NCBI GenBank assembly: GCA_019308625.1
Contig: JAFDHU010000030.1
Coordinates: 1 to 9,393, forward strand
Direction: 5' to 3'
Length of the DNA: 9,393 nucleotides
Origin: Deltaproteobacteria bacterium
GTDB lineage: Bacteria > Desulfobacterota > Desulfobaccia > Desulfobaccales > 0-14-0-80-60-11
The translations under genes were made by a program, and so were the position numbers. A model generated the notes under the pieces. That model did no database searches and had not been told where the DNA came from. It was given only the letters and a program-made list of their open reading frames with translations. This document shows positions 1 to 5,957 of the stretch, in pieces (positions within the stretch are counted from its first letter, which is position 1; the number at the start of each line of letters is the position of its first letter).

Positions 1-9
1 CAGCGCGGC

Positions 10-344
10 TCAGCGGTTCTCCTTTTTCTCCACGCCTTCGGCAAACAAGGCCAACTGCGGGGCCTCCTTCAGACGGCGGCGCGGGCGGGCCAGCCTGGGG
101 AAACCCAGAGGATCCAGGCTGCCGGCTTCCAGGTTTTCCAGGATTTCCTGGGCCCGGTCAATGACAGTCTGCGGCACCCCGGCCAGCCGGGCCACCTGGA
201 TGCCATAGCTCCGGGAGGACGCGCCCGGGGCCAACTGGTGCAGGAACACGATATTGCCGTCGGCTTCCGTCACCAGCACCTGGACATTTTTCACCCGGGG
301 CTTGAGCCGGGCCAGTTCGGTGAGCTCCTGATAGTGGGTGGCGC
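10..344 (-). pseudogene. mutS: C-terminal part of mutS, separated by frameshift
   Basis: This is the remainder of mutS in the alternative frame, 110 codons from GCC at 342-340 to TGA at 12-10. It begins with ATHYQELTEL, the conserved segment that follows the Walker B/D-loop in MutS. It continues through the C-terminal dimerisation element (SYGIQVARLAGVPQTVIDRA, a typical MutS helix-turn-helix) and ends in a short charged tail. The segment shows no stop codons or visible decay, so the break is either recent or a sequence/assembly error. Its own open frame reaches back to 369, but those codons overlap the other frame and are not MutS-like; no separate translation start is evident. Joined to the first part it would give about 835 residues plus the 7-8 deleted ones, the usual MutS size. 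Confidence 0.9.
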
Positions 345-2519
345 GTGCAGGTGTTCGGCCACCGCCCAAGCCAGGGAGAGGCCGTCAAAGGTGCTGGTGC
401 CCCGCCCGATTTCATCCAGAATCACCAGGCTGCGGGGGGTGGCCTGATGCAGGATGCGGGCGGTTTCATGCATTTCCACCAGAAAAGTGCTTTGACCCCG
501 GCCGATGTCGTCCACCGCGCCCACCCGGGTGAAGATGCGGTCGGTCAGGCCCACCACCGCCTCGCTGGCTGGCACAAAGGAGCCGATGTGGGCCAGAAGC
601 ACAATCAGGGCCACCTGCCTGAGAATGGTGGACTTGCCGCTCATGTTGGGGCCGGTGACGATGAGCACCTGGGAGGTCTCCTCCAGATGCACGTCGTTGG
701 GGACAAAGGCACCCGGCGGAAGGGTGCGCTCCAGAACCGGATGGCGGCCCTGGATGATGCTCAGTCGGACGCCTTCCACCAGTTGGGGACGGCAGTACTG
801 ATAGAGGGCGGCCACTTCCGCCAGGGTGGCCCAGGCATCCAGCTTGGCCAAGGCCAGGGCCACCCGCTTCAGCCGCGGGGCCTGCTCCCCCAGCCGCCGG
901 CGCAGGTCCTGAAAAAGTTCGGTTTCCCGTTTCAGGCGGGCTTCCTCCGCGCCCAGGACCCGGGCTTCATATTCCTTCAGGTCCGCGGTGATGAAGCGCT
1001 CGGCATTCACCAGGGTCTGCTTGCGGATGTAGTCGTCAGGCACCAGGTGCAGGTTGGGTTTGGAGACTTCAATATAGTAGCCGAACACCTTGTTGTAGCG
1101 CACCTTGAGGGAGGCGATGCCGGTGCGCCGGCGCTCCTCTTCCTCCAGGCGGGCGATGTAGCTTTTGCCATCCCGGGCCACGGCGATGAGCTCATCCAGT
1201 TCCGGGTCATATCCCTCCCGGATGAGCCCCGCGGACAGGGTGGCGGGAGGGTCGTCCACCAAGGCTCGGTTGATGAGGTCATAAAGGTCCGAGAGGTCCT
1301 CCATTTCCGCCGCCGTCCGGGCCAGCAGGGAGGGCAGTGGGCCGGAGAGCATCTCCCGCAACCCGGGCAGCCGCCCCAGGATCTGCCGCACCGCGGCCAC
1401 TTCCCGGGGCGTGGCCTGGCCCAGCCCCAGGCGGGCGGTGAGGCGCTCCAGATCGCCCAGACCCTTCAAGGCCTGCCGCCAGCGCTGGCGCAGGAGGCTG
1501 TGATCCCGGAAAAACTGCACCGCATCCAGACGGGCCTCAATCTCCGCCAGGTTTTTCAGGGGGAATCGGAGCCAGCGGGCCAGCTGCCTGGCCCCCATGG
1601 GGGTGAGGGTGAGGTCCAGGGCTTCCAGGAGGGAGCCGCTGCGGCCGCCGGTGCGCCAGTTTTCAAAGATTTCCAGATGCCGCAGGGTGGCCTCATCCAG
1701 GCCGAGGTAGTCCTCCCGGGAGTAGGGCACCAGGCGGTCCAGGTGGGTGAGCTGGACGTTGTGGGAATCCTTGAGATAACGCAACACCGCCCCGGCCGCG
1801 GCCACCCCCAGGTGGTCATCGGCCACCCCGAAGCCCTCCAGAAACAGGGTGCCCAGGGCCTGGGCCAGGTCCCGGCGGGCCGAACGCCAGTCAAAGGCGA
1901 AGTCTGGCAGGAGGCGTTGCACCGGCGGCTGGGGGAAGGGCAACAGGGCCTGCGCCAGCAATTCTCTGCCGCCGTGCTCCGGCACCACCAGTTCCGCCGG
2001 CTTGAGCCGCCACAGCTCATCCGCCAGGGAGTCGCCTCCCTGTCCCTGGGTGAGGCGGAACTCCCCGGTGGACAGGGAGAGATACGCCAAGCCCCAGCGG
2101 TCTTTGGCCCAGGCCACGGCCGCCAGGTAGTTTTCGCTGCGGGCGTCCAGGGCCGTGGGGTCGGCCAGGGTCCCTCGGGTAAGGATGCGGGTCACCTCCC
2201 GGCGCACCAGTCCCCGGGCCGTGGCCGGGTCTTCCACCTGTTCGCATATCACCACCTTGAAGCCAGCCTCCAGCAGGCGGTGGATGTAGGCTTCCGCGGC
2301 ATGCAGGGGAAAACCGGCCATGGGGATGCGCTCCTCTCCGGCCCGGCTGCGGCTGGTGAGGGCGATGTTGAGGGTCCTGGCCGCCTCTTCGGCATCCTCA
2401 AAGAAAAGTTCAAAAAAGTCCCCCATTTGAAAAAGGAGCAGGGCGTCGGCATACCTGGCCTTGAGGTCCAGATACTGCCGGAGCATGGGGGTGAGCTTGT
2501 CCTGGGGCGGACCTGACAT
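291..2519 (-). CDS. mutS: DNA mismatch repair ATPase MutS, frameshifted (truncated at residue 742)
   Basis: MutS recognises base mismatches and small loops and, with MutL, starts mismatch repair in the cytoplasm. The N-terminal mismatch-binding motif is present (GDFFEL; F35 and E37 match the Phe-x-Glu that stacks on the mismatch). Connector, lever and clamp regions follow to about residue 565. The ATPase domain has Walker A GPNMSGKST at 623-631 and Walker B LVILDE with D702/E703, followed by the GRGTSTFDG segment. After HLH at 723-725 the frame departs from the family, and 17 unrelated residues follow to a stop at 291. The family's next block (ATHYQELTEL) continues in another frame from position 342, so a short deletion has shifted the frame. 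The start ATG at 2519 gives a normal MutS N-terminus; no strong Shine-Dalgarno precedes it. The family is certain. The predicted product lacks the ATHY histidine and the C-terminal helix-turn-helix and is probably inactive. Confidence 0.95.
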   Translation of the reverse strand: MSGPPQDKLTPMLRQYLDLKARYADALLLFQMGDFFELFFEDAEEAARTLNIALTSRSRAGEERIPMAGFPLHAAEAYIHRLLEAGFKVVICEQVEDPATARGLVRREVTRILTRGTLADPTALDARSENYLAAVAWAKDRWGLAYLSLSTGEFRLTQGQGGDSLADELWRLKPAELVVPEHGGRELLAQALLPFPQPPVQRLLPDFAFDWRSARRDLAQALGTLFLEGFGVADDHLGVAAAGAVLRYLKDSHNVQLTHLDRLVPYSREDYLGLDEATLRHLEIFENWRTGGRSGSLLEALDLTLTPMGARQLARWLRFPLKNLAEIEARLDAVQFFRDHSLLRQRWRQALKGLGDLERLTARLGLGQATPREVAAVRQILGRLPGLREMLSGPLPSLLARTAAEMEDLSDLYDLINRALVDDPPATLSAGLIREGYDPELDELIAVARDGKSYIARLEEEERRRTGIASLKVRYNKVFGYYIEVSKPNLHLVPDDYIRKQTLVNAERFITADLKEYEARVLGAEEARLKRETELFQDLRRRLGEQAPRLKRVALALAKLDAWATLAEVAALYQYCRPQLVEGVRLSIIQGRHPVLERTLPPGAFVPNDVHLEETSQVLIVTGPNMSGKSTILRQVALIVLLAHIGSFVPASEAVVGLTDRIFTRVGAVDDIGRGQSTFLVEMHETARILHQATPRSLVILDEIGRGTSTFDGLSLAWAVAEHLHAPPTIRSSPNWPGSSPG

Positions 2520-2663
2520 GGCTTAATGCCTGCCTCGCGGGCAGGAAAGGAAAAAGCTCTGCGGCTTTGCCCTTCCCTGGGTGTCGGCGTACCTTACGAT
2601 CAAAGACAGGCTTGACGGGGAATAGGGGGCTTCTGCCCTTCCGAATCCGGATTGAGGCCGGCT
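2520..2663. other. Spacer between lapA-like gene and mutS with small inverted repeats
   Basis: No gene is seen here. The spacer holds several short inverted repeats. CCTGCC/GGCAGG at 2529-2545 has a 5-nt loop. AAAGC/GCTTT at 2553-2568, read on the minus strand, is followed by a T-rich but interrupted stretch (TTCCTTTCC) and could be a weak terminator after the lapA-like gene. A 10-bp palindrome, AATCCGGATT, lies near 2643-2652. None is a convincing terminator. mutS may be partly cotranscribed with the genes upstream or start from an unrecognised promoter here. Confidence 0.4.
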
Positions 2664-3038
2664 TTACTCCTGCTTTCCTTGCTCTTCAGCTTGGGCTGGC
2701 GCTTGGTCTGCAGCCTGGAGGGGGGCGGTTGCGGACCCCGCGGCCGCCCCGGCCTTCTTGAGCTCATTTCCCATGATTTCCAAATTGTGCCGCAACTGAC
2801 GAATAGTCTGCCGCTGCCTGAAGTGCTCCATAAAGAAGTAAAGAAACGCCGTAAACACACCCAGAAAAAAGGAAAACAGCACCATCACCCACAGGGGGAT
2901 GGGGGCGCTTTCCACCTTGAGAAAATAAAGATCCAGCTTGATGGTCACAGCATGCTGAAGCACCGGCAGGTTTTCAATAATAAAAATTATGCCCAGCAAC
3001 ACCAGGATGAAGCCAAAAATCACCTTCACATAGCGCAT
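2664..3038 (-). CDS. LapA-domain (DUF1049) small inner-membrane protein
   Basis: A 124-residue protein with two predicted membrane helices (about residues 5-22 and 46-70) joined by a short polar loop. A basic, probably coiled-coil segment follows (about 71-96), then a low-complexity Ala/Gln/Glu tail. This is the layout of the LapA/DUF1049 family. In E. coli LapA (YciS) acts with LapB at the inner membrane to regulate lipopolysaccharide synthesis through LpxC turnover. Whether this homologue does the same cannot be read from the sequence, and no lapB is visible in the window. The start ATG at 3038 overlaps the end of the HIT gene by 13 bp and is preceded, inside that gene, by a purine-rich GAGGACGAGGA stretch that can serve as ribosome binding site. 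Translation of the two genes is probably coupled. The family call rests on topology and length plus the N-terminal pattern. Confidence 0.8.
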   Translation of the reverse strand: MRYVKVIFGFILVLLGIIFIIENLPVLQHAVTIKLDLYFLKVESAPIPLWVMVLFSFFLGVFTAFLYFFMEHFRQRQTIRQLRHNLEIMGNELKKAGAAAGSATAPLQAADQAPAQAEEQGKQE

Positions 3039-3535
3039 GTCTGATCCTCGTCCTTCAGGGCCTTGAAATGGGGGGCCAGGCGCTCATAGGTCTGGCGGAA
3101 ATGCTCCGGGATTACCCGTACTTCGGCGAAAACCGGGATATAGTTGGTGTCTCCCTGCCAGCGGGGTACGACATGCCAGTGCAGGTGGGCTTCCACCCCG
3201 GCGCCAGCCACCACCCCCAAGTTCAGGCCCACATTGAAGCCGTCGGGCCGCATCACCTTCCTTAAAATGGCGATGGCCTGCCGCAACTTAATCTGCAGGT
3301 CCAGCAGTTCCTCAGGGGACAGGTCTTCCAGGCCGGCCACATGCCGCAAGGGAAATATGAGGAGATGCCCATTAATGTAAGGGTATTTGTTCATCATCAC
3401 CCGGGTGAGGCGGCCGCTGAAGAGCACCAGACGCTCGGCGGGGTCTTCCCCGGGGATGGGGCAAAAGATGCATCCCTTGGGTTTGTCTTCCCCCAGAATA
3501 TACTCCATCCGCCAAGGGGCCCAAAGAACCTTCAT
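3026..3535 (-). CDS. HIT-family hydrolase/phosphorylase, Ap4A phosphorylase-like
   Basis: A 169-residue cytoplasmic histidine-triad protein. It opens with the LWAPWRMEYI signature of the Rv2613c-type (mycobacterial Ap4A phosphorylase) branch. A CIFC pair (C22, C25) follows that can bind zinc, then NKYPYINGHLLIFP, then the triad HLHWHVVPRW with H117, H119 and H121; the middle histidine is the expected nucleophile. Members of this branch cleave diadenosine polyphosphates or related nucleotides. Which substrate is used here is not shown. I place the start at ATG 3535, because the family signature begins there. An in-frame TTG at 3562 would add nine unrelated residues. A GGGGAGGA stretch lies about 18 nt upstream of the ATG and AGGAG directly next to it, so neither Shine-Dalgarno spacing is ideal. 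The gene overlaps the lapA-like gene by 13 bp, and the two probably form one transcript. Confidence 0.92.
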   Translation of the reverse strand: MKVLWAPWRMEYILGEDKPKGCIFCPIPGEDPAERLVLFSGRLTRVMMNKYPYINGHLLIFPLRHVAGLEDLSPEELLDLQIKLRQAIAILRKVMRPDGFNVGLNLGVVAGAGVEAHLHWHVVPRWQGDTNYIPVFAEVRVIPEHFRQTYERLAPHFKALKDEDQTCAM

Positions 3536-3575
3536 ACTCCTGACTGACTGCTTCCTCCCCAAGTGATTATGGCTG

Positions 3576-3603
3576 ACTATAACATGAATCCTTGAAGATT
3601 CAA
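3576..3603 (-). promoter_or_regulatory. Candidate sigma-70 promoter for the HIT/lapA-like unit, overlapping a palindrome
   Basis: On the minus strand the sequence reads TTGAAT (3603-3598), a 16-bp spacer, then TATAGT (3581-3576). That is 4/6 and 5/6 matches to the -35 and -10 consensus, about 40 bp upstream of the ATG at 3535. The -35 element lies inside a near-perfect palindrome at 3590-3605 (CCTTGAA, 2-nt centre, TTCAAGG). The palindrome could be an operator, or a hairpin at the end of the upstream asparaginase transcript; no T-run follows it. Confidence 0.5.
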
Positions 3604-3652
3604 GGGATTTTGTGCCTGCTGACCGGCAGCGAACCGGGTCTAGTCCGCGCTT

Positions 3653-4657
3653 TCAGACGGTCAAGGTCAAGGTAAACACCGGCTTAAGCCGGCCTACCTC
3701 CTGACGGCGATGGTTGTAGAGGACAGGCCGCCAGTGAGGCTCGAGGGCCTCCCGGGCCTCCGGCGGCAGCGGGCCTAATTGCTCCAGCACCTGGATGACG
3801 GCCGGCCCCAGGGCCCGGGAGGCGCCGTCCTCAATTTTTAAGGCCACGCCCAGGCCCGCTTCCTGCAGGGCCAGGGCAAAGCCCCCTTCGGCCCCGGTCT
3901 TGGCGAAAACCCCCGGGAGCTGCTCCATCAAAACGGTTTCCAGCCGCCCATCTCCGGCGATGAGGCGGGGGTGGGCCAGGCAGGCGGCCAGGAGTTGCCC
4001 CTCCGAAGTGTCCGGGGCAGCTTCGGCCAAGCGGGCGAAGCCCCAGGCGATGCGCCACAGGGGCACATAGAAGACCGGGGCGCTGCAGCCGTCCAGGGCC
4101 ACCGGGATGGCTTCCGGGCTTAAGCCCACCATCTCCCCCACTGTCTTGAGGATGAGCTTCTGTACCGGGTGGTCAAAGTCTAGGTAGTTGTCCACCGGCC
4201 AGCCGTGATGCACACACAGGGCCAGCATGGCGGCGTGCTTCCCGGCGCAGGTGTGATGCAGGGGGCCGGGCTTCTCCCTGGCTTCCGCCAAGGCCTGGGC
4301 GGTGGGCCGGTGCAGGGGCGCATGAGCCCCGCACTGCAGGGCCTCGGGAGACAACCCGATGCGGGTCAGTACCTGTTTCACCCGCTCCACCTGAAAGTCC
4401 TGTCCGGAAAGAGAGCCGCTGCACAGGGCCAGCTCCTCGGAGCCGAACCCAAAAGCGGCGGCCGCCCCGGTGGTAATCAAGGGGAGGGCTTGGAAGGGCT
4501 TGGCCAGGGAGCGCAGACACACCAGAGTATCTGGGTCACCCAGGGAGGCCCGCAATTTGCCCTGGCCATCCGCCACCGCAATGATGCCTCGGTGACGGCT
4601 CTCCACCTCCGGGCCACGGCTTACTTCCACTAAAATCGGGGCCGTGTGGTTTTCCAT
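3653..4657 (-). CDS. Type III (Rhizobium etli AII-like) L-asparaginase family protein
   Basis: A 334-residue cytoplasmic protein of the asparaginase family typified by R. etli ReAII (Pfam PF06089), which hydrolyses L-asparagine to aspartate and ammonia. The family's key residues appear in order. RSLAKPFQALPL carries S50 and K53. SGSLSGQDF carries S82, aligning with the Ser of the usual SHSGE. TCAGKHAAML carries C137 and K140. ALDGCSAPVF carries C191. LKIEDGASRALGPA carries the C-terminal Lys. The two cysteines and nearby Lys correspond to the metal/active-site residues described for ReAII. Differences from the usual motifs are SLSGQ in place of SHSGE and HHTCAGKH in place of HNNCSGKH, so the substrate could differ. 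Start ATG at 4657 has a good GGAGGA Shine-Dalgarno 8 nt upstream. The gene lies 152 bp downstream of the prenyltransferase on the same strand, with no clear promoter of its own. Confidence 0.88.
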   Translation of the reverse strand: MENHTAPILVEVSRGPEVESRHRGIIAVADGQGKLRASLGDPDTLVCLRSLAKPFQALPLITTGAAAAFGFGSEELALCSGSLSGQDFQVERVKQVLTRIGLSPEALQCGAHAPLHRPTAQALAEAREKPGPLHHTCAGKHAAMLALCVHHGWPVDNYLDFDHPVQKLILKTVGEMVGLSPEAIPVALDGCSAPVFYVPLWRIAWGFARLAEAAPDTSEGQLLAACLAHPRLIAGDGRLETVLMEQLPGVFAKTGAEGGFALALQEAGLGVALKIEDGASRALGPAVIQVLEQLGPLPPEAREALEPHWRPVLYNHRRQEVGRLKPVFTLTLTV

Positions 4658-4692
4658 AGGATCTTCCTCCAGCCTTCGAGCTGATGCTGTTT

Positions 4693-4714
4693 CGGTTCAA
4701 AATCACCCGAACCG
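4693..4714 (-). repeat. Inverted repeat upstream of the asparaginase gene
   Basis: CGGTTC (4693-4698) and GAACCG (4709-4714) form a perfect 6-bp stem with a 10-nt loop, 36 bp before the asparaginase start. It could be an operator half-site pair or an mRNA hairpin in the leader. No T-run follows it on either strand, so a terminator is unlikely. Confidence 0.3.
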
Positions 4715-4787
4715 GAAAAGCAGGGAAAATCTTCAAAAGGATGCCCGTCACAGACATCGCTGCAGAACAGGTCGGGGAAAGTCTCCC

Positions 4788-4808
4788 GGCAGGAGCTTAA
4801 AGCCTGCC
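4788..4808 (-). other. Stem-loop directly after the prenyltransferase stop codon
   Basis: GGCAGG (4788-4793) and CCTGCC (4803-4808) form a 6-bp perfect stem with a 9-nt loop, starting two bases after the TAG stop at 4810-4812 in the minus-strand transcript. No T-tract follows; the next bases form a second, weak GGG...CCC pairing. It may protect the 3' end or slow transcription rather than terminate it, which would leave read-through into the asparaginase gene. Confidence 0.35.
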
Positions 4809-4809
4809 T

Positions 4810-5718
4810 CTACCCCCGCCAGGCGGCATAAAGCAGGGCAAGGGTCAAAGCTAAACCCGTGATGAAATGGGTCTTGATGGTCAGAGCCTGAATGGGAACA
4901 AACTCCGGGTCGGTGGGGTCGGTCTCAAAAGCCAGGCGCACGGCTTTCAGGGCCAAGGGCAGGGCCACCAGCGAGGCGAAGATGAGGCCTGGCAGGTGAA
5001 AGACCTCCAGCAGCACGAACAAACTCAGAAACGGCGCCACCATCAGGCCGGCATAAACCCAGCGGGACCGCCTAAGCCCCAAGCGCACCACCAGATGGCG
5101 CTTGCCGACGGCTTCATCAGCCTCCACATCCGGAAATTCATTGATCCAGAGGATGGCGGTGATAAGGAAGGCCAGGGGCAGGCTCACGGCCAGGCCCAGC
5201 GGCTCCAAAAGCCCGGTCAGGACGTAGTAGGCACCGAAACTCAATACCGGCCCAAAGGCCAGAAAAATGATGAGCTCCCCCAGACCCAGGTTCATCAATT
5301 GCACCGGCGCGGCAGAGTAAAGGTAGCCCGCGGCCAGCCCCAGAAGTCCCAGGGCCGCCACATATGGCCGCCCCAGATACATCAGGGCCAAGCCGCAAAG
5401 CACCCCCAACCCGAAAAACAGGTAGGCCATGAACAGGACGGTTTCCGCCTTGAGCTCGCCGTCCTGGATCACCCGGCTGCCGCCGCTGAAGGGCGTGGCA
5501 TAGGGGTTGATGGGATCGCTGCCGAAGGAGTCGTAGAAGTCGTTGATGAGATTGCCGCCCAAATGCAGGGAGGCCACCCCAAAAACCGTGAGGGCCAGGA
5601 GCGTCAAATCCAGGGTCCCTTTCTGATAATAGGCACAGGCCGCGGCCACCGCCACCGGCATCAACGACCCGGTGAGGAAGGGTAGCCGCAAGGCCCGGAG
5701 ATACACTCCCCAACGCAT
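4810..5718 (-). CDS. menA: UbiA-superfamily prenyltransferase, probably MenA (1,4-dihydroxy-2-naphthoate polyprenyltransferase)
   Basis: A 302-residue integral inner-membrane protein with about nine hydrophobic helices. It would attach a polyprenyl chain to 1,4-dihydroxy-2-naphthoate to give demethylmenaquinone. The first Asp-rich motif is NLINDFYDSFGSD (N59, D60, D63), which binds prenyl diphosphate through Mg2+. The second is NEFPDVEADEAVGKR with D197 and D201. GGSRVIQ at 79-85 and the Asn-Asp-x-x-Asp form resemble MenA more than UbiA or protohaem farnesyltransferase. No other menaquinone gene lies in the window, so the aromatic substrate is inferred; a MqnP-like role in the futalosine route is possible. 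Start ATG at 5718 matches the family N-terminus and sits about 25 nt behind a consensus promoter. The Shine-Dalgarno is weak (AGGG at two places in the short leader). Confidence 0.85.
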   Translation of the reverse strand: MRWGVYLRALRLPFLTGSLMPVAVAAACAYYQKGTLDLTLLALTVFGVASLHLGGNLINDFYDSFGSDPINPYATPFSGGSRVIQDGELKAETVLFMAYLFFGLGVLCGLALMYLGRPYVAALGLLGLAAGYLYSAAPVQLMNLGLGELIIFLAFGPVLSFGAYYVLTGLLEPLGLAVSLPLAFLITAILWINEFPDVEADEAVGKRHLVVRLGLRRSRWVYAGLMVAPFLSLFVLLEVFHLPGLIFASLVALPLALKAVRLAFETDPTDPEFVPIQALTIKTHFITGLALTLALLYAAWRG

Positions 5719-5742
5719 GGCGAAATCCCTAACCCTGAGGGA

Positions 5743-5771
5743 ATTATAGGTACTCCCCCCTACCCTGTCAA
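5743..5771 (-). promoter_or_regulatory. Perfect-consensus sigma-70 promoter for menA
   Basis: On the minus strand TTGACA (5771-5766) is followed, after exactly 17 bp, by TATAAT (5748-5743): 12 of 12 consensus bases with optimal spacing. The start of transcription would fall near 5736, leaving a leader of under 20 nt before the ATG at 5718. The spacer is G-rich (six consecutive G). A promoter this close to consensus predicts strong, largely constitutive transcription unless repressed. Confidence 0.88.
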
Positions 5772-5793
5772 CGCGGCGGCCGGGAGAATTTCA

Positions 5794-5822
5794 TTGCACA
5801 ATGGGCGCAAAACGGCTAGATT
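5794..5822 (+). promoter_or_regulatory. Weak candidate promoter for mdh
   Basis: TTGCAC (5794-5799), a 17-bp spacer and TAGATT (5817-5822) match the sigma-70 consensus at 3/6 and 4/6 positions with ideal spacing. TTTAAT at 5821-5826 is an alternative -10. It is the best plus-strand match I see in the divergent spacer, about 135 bp upstream of mdh, but it is not strong. Confidence 0.3.
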
Positions 5823-5836
5823 TAATTGGTTATGGC

Positions 5837-5859
5837 ACCGGGGGCCGCGCATCCCCGGT
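5837..5859 (+). other. GC-rich hairpin in the mdh leader
   Basis: ACCGGGG (5837-5843) and CCCCGGT (5853-5859) form a perfect 7-bp stem with a 9-nt loop. It lies between the putative mdh promoter and the gene. No T-run follows, so it is more likely a stabilising or regulatory leader structure than a terminator. A smaller imperfect hairpin (AAAG...CTTT) lies around 5896-5912. Confidence 0.45.
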
Positions 5860-5957
5860 CCACTTAGCGGAGAAGGACAAAACCATGCCGGTTCAAAGTC
5901 CGCCGGGCTTTAACGCGGCAGTTCAGCAGACCATAATTCCTGCCAAGGAGGATCAAC

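Noticed and set aside
345..2516. 723-codon open frame on the plus strand opposite mutS
   Set aside because: It mirrors the mutS codons in GC-rich DNA, has a Gln/Gly/His-rich composition typical of antisense shadows and resembles no family I know.
2600..2860. 86-codon minus-strand open frame over the lapA-like gene
   Set aside because: Out-of-frame shadow of the LapA-domain protein, which has clear membrane helices in its own frame.
3536..3562. Longer HIT protein starting at TTG 3562
   Set aside because: The nine extra residues precede the conserved LWAPWR start and no ribosome binding site lies before the TTG.
4536..4757. 73-codon minus-strand open frame upstream of the asparaginase
   Set aside because: It overlaps the asparaginase start in another frame and resembles nothing; its second half is a shadow of the gene.
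4867..5685. 272-codon plus-strand open frame opposite menA
   Set aside because: Gln/His/Gly-rich antisense shadow of a clear membrane protein gene; no ribosome binding site or family resemblance.
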